A stretch of 64,000 nt of DNA, taken from contig OY781533.1 in NCBI GenBank assembly GCA_963677015.1, positions 2,046,001 through 2,110,000 of the forward strand, given 5' to 3'. The notes beneath the pieces are model-generated. The model was not told the origin of the DNA and made no database searches. It saw nothing but the letters and a program-made list of their open reading frames with translations. This DNA is from G963556115 sp963677015 (lineage in GTDB: Bacteria > Planctomycetota > SZUA-567). Of the stretch, positions 37,326 to 44,502 are shown piece after piece (position 1 is the first letter of the stretch; the number at the start of each line of letters is the position of its first letter). The translations under genes and the position numbers were made by a program.

Positions 37326-38474
37326 ATGCGAATCGCTATTTTTTCATGGGAATCTCTCTACGCCATAAAAATCGGAGGCGTAGGAATACATGTCTTCAAT
37401 CTTGCCAGAAGCCTGCAGCGACTGGGCAATGAGGTGCATATTTTCACCAGACAAGGCAACAAACTAAGTCTTGAAGATATGATTAACGGAGTCATAATAC
37501 ACCGTCTTCCATGGGATCACGGTGAAGATTTTTTTCAGGAAGTCAAAGCATTCAACAATACTCTAGTCTATTATTATAGTGAAATTAGTTACAGAGTTGG
37601 TAATTTTGATGTACTGCACTGCCATGACTGGCTGACTTTTGATGCCGGACTGCGCCTCAAAGACGAAGTCAGACTTATCGCCACCTTTCATACAACCGAA
37701 CTGGGACGTTCTGGACACTGGCCGGAGTCAGCAGTAGCCAGAGAGATAAGTTCACTCGAACAGAGAATGGTAGATAATGCCAGAAGCATAATTACTGTCA
37801 GCTATACTATTCGCCGCGAACTGGAACTTCTATACCACTGCCCAGACTGGAAAACCGAGGTCATCTACCATGGTATTGACCTGGAACAAGCGAACTTACC
37901 GGTTACTAACCCTAAAACAAACGTTCAAGAACAAGACATCCCCAGTAATTCACGGATTATTCTTTATGTCGGCAGCTTTTCTCATAATAAAGGCACCGAT
38001 ATTCTTCTAAACAGCTGCAACGAGATATTAGCAAAACACCCGGATACCGTAATTGTTTTCTATGGGAAAGGTGAACTTGAAGGCAGGATTGCGGGATTGA
38101 GCCGGGATCTTCCGGGAAAAATCATACTCAAAAATGAATCAGACGCCAATATGCTCAGAAGCTTATATAACCGGGCATATTTTATTGCCTGCCCCTTCAG
38201 AGTCGATCCCTTTGCCGCCATAACCCTAACCGCCTGGGCAGCAAGAAAACCGGTAATAAGCCTTGACTGCGGAGCCAGTGCTGAAATAATCTATAATGAT
38301 GTGAACAGTATTATAAGCAGTGAAAAAAACTATACCCGCGATACCCTTGCACTACTTGAAGACAGTCAGAAAGTTAAATGGCTGGGCAACAACGCCAGAG
38401 TAACTGTTGAAACAGCCTTCACTTGGGATGAAGTCGCCAAAAACACGGAAAAATCCTACCACCCTAAAACTTAA
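37326..38474 (+). CDS. Glycosyltransferase family 4
   Basis: The 382-residue protein has the GT-B fold of GT4 enzymes: N-terminal GGVGIHVFNLARSLQRLGNEV, the DVLHCHDWLTFDAGL segment, the middle VIYHGIDLEQ and YVGSFSHNKGTDILL, and the C-terminal FRVDPFAAITLTAWAARKPV, which corresponds to the usual EPFG-x-x-x-EA donor site but with Asp-Pro and without the second Glu. The donor and acceptor are unknown; glycogen synthase-like and LPS transferases share this pattern. It has its own promoter region (37129-37325; TATAAT at 37283) and no neighbours on its strand. Confidence 0.87.
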   Translation: MRIAIFSWESLYAIKIGGVGIHVFNLARSLQRLGNEVHIFTRQGNKLSLEDMINGVIIHRLPWDHGEDFFQEVKAFNNTLVYYYSEISYRVGNFDVLHCHDWLTFDAGLRLKDEVRLIATFHTTELGRSGHWPESAVAREISSLEQRMVDNARSIITVSYTIRRELELLYHCPDWKTEVIYHGIDLEQANLPVTNPKTNVQEQDIPSNSRIILYVGSFSHNKGTDILLNSCNEILAKHPDTVIVFYGKGELEGRIAGLSRDLPGKIILKNESDANMLRSLYNRAYFIACPFRVDPFAAITLTAWAARKPVISLDCGASAEIIYNDVNSIISSEKNYTRDTLALLEDSQKVKWLGNNARVTVETAFTWDEVAKNTEKSYHPKT

Positions 38475-38608
38475 AAAGCAATACAAACATAGAAGCAGAC
38501 CCAAAAGCAGATCATTAATGATGCGACTGCAATACCTCAACATTTCGTTAAATATCAGCAAACACCAGCATTGTATCATACTTCAATACCATAGGGGTAC
38601 CAGTCATG

Positions 38609-39100
38609 CTAGCGCAGTGAATGAATAACATACGACACAACACCCCAGACATCCAGACTCGCCTCATCAGGTATCACAATAGGATTATAGCGCGGATTTT
38701 CCGATAGCAGCTGCACCCTTCCCTGATATAACGATAGACGCTTTACCGTAAGCTCGCCATCAATCACAGCAATTATAATACTGCCGTTTTTAGGTTTCAG
38801 ACTTCGATCAACAACCAGAATATCATCGGGAAATATTCCGACCCCGGTCATTGACTCCCCAGTCGCTCTGGCGAAAAAAGTAGCTGCCGGATTTTTGATA
38901 ATATGATCATTAAGGTCCAGAGTCGCTTCAATGTAATCATCAGCCGGTGAAGGAAATCCTGCCTCAACCTTTGACTGAAACAGCGGCAACTTATAACCTT
39001 GTCCGGAAATAAACTTCATTATATCCGCAACCAGTTCCCGGGGAACCTGAAGTGAAGTCAACTCGGCATAGTCACGAGACTCTTCCTCATTGTTATCCAC
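38609..39100 (-). CDS. umuD: UmuD/LexA-type self-cleaving peptidase
   Basis: The S24 peptidase is closest to UmuD, the partner of error-prone polymerase V: KVEAGFPSPADDYIEATLDL, the catalytic Ser in ATGESMTGVGIFPDDILVV and the Lys in DGELTVKRL, then LDVWGVVSYVIHSLR. The cleavage site is Ala-Gly as in LexA, where E. coli UmuD has Cys-Gly. A 45-residue N-terminal arm is longer than UmuD's and lacks a recognisable LexA helix-turn-helix. I take GTG 39100 (AAGGA 6 bases upstream), overlapping the metW stop by 8 bases; ATG 39106 and TTG 39121 are alternatives. No umuC lies in the window. Confidence 0.86.
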   Translation of the reverse strand: MDNNEEESRDYAELTSLQVPRELVADIMKFISGQGYKLPLFQSKVEAGFPSPADDYIEATLDLNDHIIKNPAATFFARATGESMTGVGIFPDDILVVDRSLKPKNGSIIIAVIDGELTVKRLSLYQGRVQLLSENPRYNPIVIPDEASLDVWGVVSYVIHSLR

Positions 39101-39866
39101 GGTCATTCCTTGATTTTTCAACTATCATCAGAACCTCTTCAGCGTAGAGATTATCACTTACTCCCAGCTTACGAACCTTGCCCTCATTGAGCACAAAACC
39201 TTCGATCAATTCGATTTTAGCCTCATGCATCCACTCGAGAAAATCCTGGATTGACAAACAGTGGATATTTGGCGTATCATACCAGTTATACGGGAGCCAG
39301 CCGGTTTGCGGCATACGCCCTCTTAATGCCAGATCCAGCCTAACCTGCCAGAAACCAAAATTAGGAAAGGTCACAATACCCCGACGCCCAACACGCAGCA
39401 TTTCTGCCAGCACCTTTGTCGGTTTCATCAGAGTCTGCAAAGTCTCCTCCAGCACAACATAATCATACGACGCGTCAGCAAATGAAGCGAGTCCAGACCT
39501 GATATCGGACTGAAAAACCGGTACCCCGCTGCGTACACACTCCATCACCGCCTTAGAATCACGCTCAATCCCCTGACCATGCACCCCCTTCATATCACGC
39601 AGACGCGCCAGCAATTCACCATTACCACACCCCAGATCCAATACTGAAGATCCTACAGGTATCTCCTGTTCGATCACCTTATCCTGCCAGCGCAGTTGTT
39701 TGCCGTCATCATCAGTAACCGGCTTTGAGCCGGATCCGACACTATTAAAAAAATTAATTATACTCCCTGAAGCGACATTGAGCAGTGCCGGGTCAACCTG
39801 CTTCTGCAGCAGATGCACCAGTTCAAAAAAAGTTTCCTGCTCTTTATGCTTTATTTTTTTATCCAT
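39093..39866 (-). CDS. metW: Methionine biosynthesis protein MetW
   Basis: MetW is a methyltransferase-fold protein that partners MetX in many bacteria. The 257-residue protein has the SAM motif VLDLGCGNGELLARL, GIERDSKAVMECVRSGVPV, YDYVVLEETLQTLMKP and the diagnostic GIVTFPNFGFWQVRLDL and LPYNWYDTPNIHCLSIQDF. About 55 residues precede the usual MetW start. It lies 49 bases after metX in the same operon, which fits its known pairing with homoserine acylation. umuD is coupled to its 3' end. Confidence 0.92.
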   Translation of the reverse strand: MDKKIKHKEQETFFELVHLLQKQVDPALLNVASGSIINFFNSVGSGSKPVTDDDGKQLRWQDKVIEQEIPVGSSVLDLGCGNGELLARLRDMKGVHGQGIERDSKAVMECVRSGVPVFQSDIRSGLASFADASYDYVVLEETLQTLMKPTKVLAEMLRVGRRGIVTFPNFGFWQVRLDLALRGRMPQTGWLPYNWYDTPNIHCLSIQDFLEWMHEAKIELIEGFVLNEGKVRKLGVSDNLYAEEVLMIVEKSRNDRG

Positions 39867-39915
39867 TATAGATTCCTTATTAATTTACCGGCAGCTTGAA
39901 CTCCATCAGCCACAC

Positions 39916-41103
39916 TCAGGAATAACGTTTTTTTGCCGTCAGGAAATTACCAAGCAACTCATTTACCTCATCCACCTGAACCAGAAAAGCATCATGCCCA
40001 AGTGTCGAAGGAACATCAATATAGGTTACCGGAATATTGTTTCTGCTCAGAGCCAGAGCGAACTCTTTGCATTCCTGCGGCGGGTATAGCCAGTCCGAAC
40101 TGAAACTTACCACCATAACATTACTCTTGATACGTTTACAGGCTTTGAGCAGATCCCCATCACCCCAATACTCAGCCGCATCATAATAATCCATCGCCCT
40201 GATTATATACAGATAACTATTGGCATCAAAACGCTGCACGAACTGCTGTCCCTGATAATTAAGATAGCTTTCAACTTCAAACTCTATCCCAAAACCAAAC
40301 TGCAATTCATGGCTTTTCTGCAAACGACGTCCGAATTTCTTATGCATCACCTCATCTGAGAGATAGGTTATATGCGCCAGCATTCTTGCCGCCGACAATC
40401 CAGCTGCCGGTGGTTCATGGTCATAGTAATCGCCATTATCAAAATTGGGATCATTTCTGATCGCATAACTGCCGACAACATTGAACCCCAATCCCTGCGC
40501 TGACAGCCGTGGCGCCGCTGCAAAGACAACTGTATTCTCTACAAAATCAGGATACGCAAGCGACCATTCAATAGCCTGCTGACCTCCTAGAGACCCCCCG
40601 ACAACCGCATAAAGTCTTTCAATACCCATTTCATCACAGAACAATTTCTGCAGACGCACCCAATCCTGAACCGTTACAATTGGAAAACGCAAGCCATAAG
40701 GCTTTCCGGTCTCTGGATTCTCTGAAGCAGGGCCGGTTGTTCCATAACACGAGCCAAGAACATTGGTACATATTACGCGGTATTTGTCGGTATCCATAGC
40801 CTTGCCCGGACCAATGACAGCGTCCCACCAGCCTGGCTTCTTTGTGCGCCAGCGTCTGGTTCCTTCAAGATTTTTATCCCACCCGGCGGCATGCGCATCA
40901 CCAGAAAGCGCATGACAAACAAGTATGACTCTGTCCCCAGAGCCATACTCTTCATACTCAATCTCAATAGGTCCTAATGATCTGCCGCACTCCAACTTGA
41001 ACGGATGCTGGAGTGAGGCGACAGTAATACGTTTTGCTTCCGTCCAGCCAACTGAATCGGGAGCGTCTGGACCGCTAAAATTATCACTAGTTTTTTTACT
41101 CAT
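39916..41103 (-). CDS. metX: Homoserine O-acetyltransferase
   Basis: The protein (395 residues) is an alpha/beta hydrolase acyltransferase with the nucleophile elbow GGSLGGQQAIEW, the family lines ILVCHALSGDAHAAG, NVLGSCYGTTGP and GLRFPIVTVQDWVRLQ, and the C-terminal Asp/His (DWLYPPQE; STLGHDAFLV). It activates homoserine for methionine synthesis; acetyl versus succinyl specificity cannot be told safely. I start at ATG 41103; a GTG at 41121 in frame is an alternative. It sits between metY and metW, giving a complete acylhomoserine sulfhydrylation block. Confidence 0.93.
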   Translation of the reverse strand: MSKKTSDNFSGPDAPDSVGWTEAKRITVASLQHPFKLECGRSLGPIEIEYEEYGSGDRVILVCHALSGDAHAAGWDKNLEGTRRWRTKKPGWWDAVIGPGKAMDTDKYRVICTNVLGSCYGTTGPASENPETGKPYGLRFPIVTVQDWVRLQKLFCDEMGIERLYAVVGGSLGGQQAIEWSLAYPDFVENTVVFAAAPRLSAQGLGFNVVGSYAIRNDPNFDNGDYYDHEPPAAGLSAARMLAHITYLSDEVMHKKFGRRLQKSHELQFGFGIEFEVESYLNYQGQQFVQRFDANSYLYIIRAMDYYDAAEYWGDGDLLKACKRIKSNVMVVSFSSDWLYPPQECKEFALALSRNNIPVTYIDVPSTLGHDAFLVQVDEVNELLGNFLTAKKRYS

Positions 41104-41155
41104 TAATAACAAACTTTCCACTATCTATTACAACAACCCACAATAACCTGCAAAA

Positions 41156-42460
41156 CTAAGCGGTCGCAATCGCCAACGCCTGCTCCAGATCAGCCTTTAT
41201 ATCCTCAACATCCTCGAGTCCGACAGACAGACGGATAAAATCAGGTGTAACCCCGGCAGCCAGCAGCTCTTCTTCAGATAACTGCTGATGGGTAGTACTT
41301 GCATTATGAGTAACCAGCGTTTTGGTATCGAGTAAGTTTGCCAGATGAGTAGCCATTTTCACATTATTACAGAGCTTCTTACTTGCTTCGTACCCTCCCT
41401 TGGGAGCAAAACCAATCAATGCCCCAGGCCCCAGCGGATAAGTGGCCTTTCCCAGTTCATAGTCAGGATGACCTTTAAGCCCCGGATATTCAACCCAGGC
41501 AACAGCAGGATTTTCAGCAAGCCACTCCGCTATTATCTGTGCGTTTTCACAATGCCTTCTTGCCCGCAGCGGCAGAGTCTCAACCCCGAGCAGCAGCTGC
41601 TGCGCATTGAATGGCGAGAGACAGGCACCGGTGTCACGAAGCAAACCGCAGCGAATTTTAAAGGTGAAACTGAATCCTGGAAGTGCTGCTTTATCATGAT
41701 TACCAAATGCTTCCCAGAAATTAAAATCATGATAAGATGCATCAGGTCCGGCTATCTCCGGAAACTTACCGTTCGCCCAGTTAAAATCGCCCTTCTCAAC
41801 CACAACTCCGCCAAGGCTGGTACCATGCCCGCCAACCAGCTTGGTCAGTGAATTCACAACAATATCCGCGCCATATTTGAACGGATCAAAAATTGGAGGA
41901 GGACTTACAGTGTCATCTACAACCAGCGGTAAATCATGGCGATGTGCGATTTCCGCCAACGCCTCAATATTTTCCACATTACACTTAGGATTACCGAGTG
42001 TTTCACAGTAAATTAAACGGGTATTCTCGTCAATTGCCGCTTCGACCTCCGCAAGGTCACGGGAATTCACCAGACGGCCTTCAATACCGAAACGTTCAAG
42101 TGTCTTGGTCAACAGGGTGACGGTACCGCCATACAAACAGCTGGAAGCAACAACATTCTGCCCTGCTCCGGTAAGAGTACATACAGCATAAAATATTGCC
42201 GACGTCCCAGACGCGGTACAAACAGCAGAAGTACCGCCATGAATAGCGGCAAGTCGCTTCTCCAGCACATCGGTAGTCGGATTCATCAGGCGGGTATATA
42301 TATTTCCCAGCTCCTTAAGCTCAAATAGGCGCGCACCGTGATCACAATCTTTAAAACCATACGCTGTTGTCTGATAAATAGGAACCGCTTTAGACATAGT
42401 AGTAGGGTCAATTTCATACCCTGACTGTACCGCTTTTGTATCAATACCTTTATATTCCAT
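41156..42460 (-). CDS. metY: O-acetylhomoserine sulfhydrylase, PLP-dependent
   Basis: The 434-residue protein belongs to the Cys/Met metabolism PLP enzymes: YTRLMNPTTDVLEKRLAAI, the PLP Lys in NSLTKLVGGHGTSLGG, and the late LVTHNASTTHQQLSEEEL with GVTPDFIRLSVGLED. Length over 420 residues fits O-acetylhomoserine sulfhydrylase rather than cystathionine gamma-synthase. It makes homocysteine directly from acylhomoserine and sulfide. The segment DDTVSPPPIFDPFKYGAD differs from the common DNTFATPYL. It lies 53 bases before metX and 57 bases after the Rrf2 regulator. Confidence 0.92.
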   Translation of the reverse strand: MEYKGIDTKAVQSGYEIDPTTMSKAVPIYQTTAYGFKDCDHGARLFELKELGNIYTRLMNPTTDVLEKRLAAIHGGTSAVCTASGTSAIFYAVCTLTGAGQNVVASSCLYGGTVTLLTKTLERFGIEGRLVNSRDLAEVEAAIDENTRLIYCETLGNPKCNVENIEALAEIAHRHDLPLVVDDTVSPPPIFDPFKYGADIVVNSLTKLVGGHGTSLGGVVVEKGDFNWANGKFPEIAGPDASYHDFNFWEAFGNHDKAALPGFSFTFKIRCGLLRDTGACLSPFNAQQLLLGVETLPLRARRHCENAQIIAEWLAENPAVAWVEYPGLKGHPDYELGKATYPLGPGALIGFAPKGGYEASKKLCNNVKMATHLANLLDTKTLVTHNASTTHQQLSEEELLAAGVTPDFIRLSVGLEDVEDIKADLEQALAIATA

Positions 42461-42517
42461 AATTTAAATCTCCATATATTTTCCCGCCGGATAAACCCCG
42501 GGAAGTAAGCAAAGTAA

Positions 42518-42949
42518 TTATATTACATAATCATGAATAACGCCGAAACGAAGTATCCTGCCCTTTTCGACGAGCTGTTTAAAATCGACACTCATATACA
42601 CATCAAGTAATGCTTGTGCTGCCTCATCCCAGAGTGGCGCAAAGAGTCGATCCTGCCACTTATCCTGGTCAACACTTTCAACAGGATACAGTTCGCCCTC
42701 AAAGATAACGACAACATCGCCAACCTTGATACTTTCAGGTTTCTGTGCGAGAACATAACCTCCATCCTTTCCTCTTCTACTCTCCACCAGACCGGCGGAG
42801 CGAAGATCACGCATAATATTCTGCAAAAAAGCGGCTGGTATATCCTGCTCTGCCGCAATAACCGGTATAGTCTTGGGCTTGACCGAATAGCTGTCCGCCA
42901 ACGAATATATCGCTTTTATTGCATATAGAGTTTTCTGTGCCAGACGCAT
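42518..42949 (-). CDS. Rrf2-family transcriptional regulator
   Basis: The protein (143 residues) has the Rrf2 winged helix: MRLAQKTLYAIKAIYSLAD, IPVIAAEQDIPAAFLQNIMRDLRSAGLVESRRGKDGGY seen as DIPAAFLQNIMRDLRSAGLV, and the VGDVVVIFEGELYPV helix. The three clustered cysteines of iron-sulfur members (IscR, NsrR) are absent, so it is closer to CymR-like sulfur regulators. I start at ATG 42949 (AAAGG 8 bases upstream). Placed at the head of metY-metX-metW, it probably regulates sulfur amino-acid synthesis (inference). Confidence 0.88.
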   Translation of the reverse strand: MRLAQKTLYAIKAIYSLADSYSVKPKTIPVIAAEQDIPAAFLQNIMRDLRSAGLVESRRGKDGGYVLAQKPESIKVGDVVVIFEGELYPVESVDQDKWQDRLFAPLWDEAAQALLDVYMSVDFKQLVEKGRILRFGVIHDYVI

Positions 42950-43129
42950 AATCCATACCTTTCTGATCAGTTTTGTTTGGATTATATCATAAGCCAAAGA
43001 ATTTTCAAGGATTTAAATGTTTTTTTTATTAAAATCACAATAAAATCTTATTCTCAAAACACCCGCAGACAAAATAATTAAATTCTAACACCAAAATAGA
43101 ATAAAGAAGATAGTATGAAATGTATTAAA

Positions 43130-43149
43130 TACCCGTGATTTTACGGGTA
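43130..43149. promoter_or_regulatory. Perfect inverted repeat, possible operator
   Basis: TACCCGT and ACGGGTA are separated by 6 bases. It lies about 180 bases before the Rrf2 start and 100 before tRNA-Lys. It could be an operator of the Rrf2 protein or a weak plus-strand terminator, since T-rich sequence follows at some distance. Confidence 0.35.
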
Positions 43150-43183
43150 ATACAAAATTCTAATATTTTTTTCCTTTTTATTA

Positions 43184-43211
43184 TTGACTTAATATGCTAA
43201 AATCATATTAT
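43184..43211 (+). promoter_or_regulatory. Promoter of the tRNA pair
   Basis: TTGACT and TATTAT are spaced by 16 bases, 40 bases upstream of tRNA-Lys. Confidence 0.6.
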
Positions 43212-43250
43212 ATAAATCTCACCAAGGAACGGTGATAAAAAAGTAAAAAT

Positions 43251-43326
43251 AGGAGCGTAGCTCAGTTGGTAGAGCACCGCCTTTTTAAGGCGATGGTCAT
43301 GGGTTCGAGTCCCCTCGCTCCTACCA
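43251..43326 (+). tRNA. tRNA-Lys (anticodon UUU)
   Basis: A 76-base cloverleaf with encoded CCA: 7-base acceptor stem (AGGAGCG/CGCTCCT), D arm GCTC/GAGC, anticodon loop TTTTTAA, T loop TTCGAGT. Two stem mismatches are visible: C27-A43 at the base of the anticodon stem and U50-C64 in the T stem. Both would pair in the close relative sequence with GGCGG and CCCAC. Confidence 0.93.
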
Positions 43327-43357
43327 AATTTATCAATGTAAACTCGGATATATAAGT

Positions 43358-43435
43358 GTTCCTATCGTCTAGCCCGGTCTAGGACACCAGCTTTTCACGC
43401 TGGCAACAGGGGTTCGAATCCCCTTAGGAATGCCA
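43358..43435 (+). tRNA. tRNA-Glu (anticodon UUC)
   Basis: A 78-base cloverleaf with encoded CCA. The acceptor stem GTTCCTA/TAGGAAT has a G-U first pair, the anticodon arm is CCAGC TTTTCAC GCTGG and the T arm is AGGGG TTCGAAT CCCCT. It lies 31 bases after tRNA-Lys, so the two are co-transcribed. Confidence 0.95.
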
Positions 43436-43440
43436 AAATT

Positions 43441-43471
43441 AACCTTCCAGTTTTTACTGGAAGGTTTTTTT
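43441..43471 (+). terminator. Terminator of the tRNA operon
   Basis: AACCTTCCAGT and ACTGGAAGGTT form an 11-base stem with a T-only loop, followed by T's, five bases after tRNA-Glu. Confidence 0.9.
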
Positions 43472-43563
43472 CATTCAAAACCTCAATAATTCAGCAATAA
43501 ATAAGTATAATAATAATATAACATCAGGAATGTCTAACAGTCAAAATAAGGAGAGCAACAACA

Positions 43564-44403
43564 ATGCAATTCTATATTACCGATGTATTCAGCTGCGGCA
43601 GATATTCAGGAAACCAATTGGCAACAGTCCTTCTAGAGAAAGAAATCCCGGCCGCAACCATGCAGCAGATCGCCAGAGAATTCAATTATTCTGAGACAAC
43701 CTTTGTACTATGCCCTAAGCAAGGTTCAAAGTCCTTCTCTACCCGTATTTTCACTCCCAGCGAAGAACTGCCATTTGCCGGACATCCGACACTCGGTACA
43801 GCCTACCTGATGCAAAAATACTTCAGCCCGCAATTAAAACAGCTTACAATATCACTTCCTGTGGGAGAAATCCCGGTCGAGACCAGCGCTTCTACACTCT
43901 GGATGACCCAAAACCCTCCCGAATTCTTCGAATCCTATGCACCGGAAGACGTTCTTTCATTATTAAGTCTTCCAGCAGATTCAATACGCACCGACCTGCC
44001 TATCCAGCGTATCAGCACCGGTTTATCAACAATTATAATTCCATTATGCACACTGGAAGCGGTTAGACGATGTAATATTACCACCGAAGCTCTTTACCGT
44101 TTCTTTGAAGGTAAAGAAAAATCTGCACTCTATCTTTTTTCCGAAGAGACCTGCTTGCAGGAAAATGACCTCCACTCACGAGTATTCTGCGATGTCTTCG
44201 GGATATACGAAGATCCCGCTACCGGCAGTTCTACGGGATGTCTGGCAGCTTATATGGCAAAACATCTCGGACATGACATCGACGTAAGTATTGAGCAGGG
44301 TTTTGAAATTCCCCGTGCTTCCATACTCAAGGCAAAGGTTAATAATTCAACTATCAAAGTTGGTGGAGAAGTTATTGAAATCGCTCGGGGAGAATTACTT
44401 TAG
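43564..44403 (+). CDS. PhzF-family isomerase/epimerase-like protein
   Basis: The 279-residue protein has the two-domain PhzF pattern: FYITDVFSCGRYSGNQLATVLL, catalytic Glu in REFNYSETTFVL, FTPSEELPFAGHPTLGTAYLM, and EDPATGSSTGCLAAYM with LGHDIDVSIEQGFEIPR. Characterised relatives isomerise phenazine precursors; most are uncharacterised metabolic enzymes. No phenazine genes are present. It stands alone between the tRNA pair and the RND operon. Confidence 0.9.
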   Translation: MQFYITDVFSCGRYSGNQLATVLLEKEIPAATMQQIAREFNYSETTFVLCPKQGSKSFSTRIFTPSEELPFAGHPTLGTAYLMQKYFSPQLKQLTISLPVGEIPVETSASTLWMTQNPPEFFESYAPEDVLSLLSLPADSIRTDLPIQRISTGLSTIIIPLCTLEAVRRCNITTEALYRFFEGKEKSALYLFSEETCLQENDLHSRVFCDVFGIYEDPATGSSTGCLAAYMAKHLGHDIDVSIEQGFEIPRASILKAKVNNSTIKVGGEVIEIARGELL

Positions 44404-44442
44404 CCAAACTCCAGTCTCAAAGAGAATAATCAGTTAATTAAA

Positions 44443-44474
44443 AAAAACAGACCGGATCAAACCGGTCTGTTTTT
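44443..44474. terminator. Bidirectional terminator
   Basis: AAAAACAGACCGG and CCGGTCTGTTTTT form a perfect 13-base stem with a 6-base loop between convergent phzF-like and RND genes. Confidence 0.88.
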
Positions 44475-44502
44475 ATATACTGCCCTAAGCAGCAAAACAT
44501 CT

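Noticed and set aside
41345..41851. 168-codon open frame on the plus strand
   Set aside because: It lies wholly antisense to the clearly coding metY gene and shows no protein-family pattern.
42461..42517. SAM riboswitch in front of the methionine genes
   Set aside because: Only 57 bases separate the Rrf2 and metY genes, and no riboswitch-like multi-helix structure is visible there or before the Rrf2 gene.
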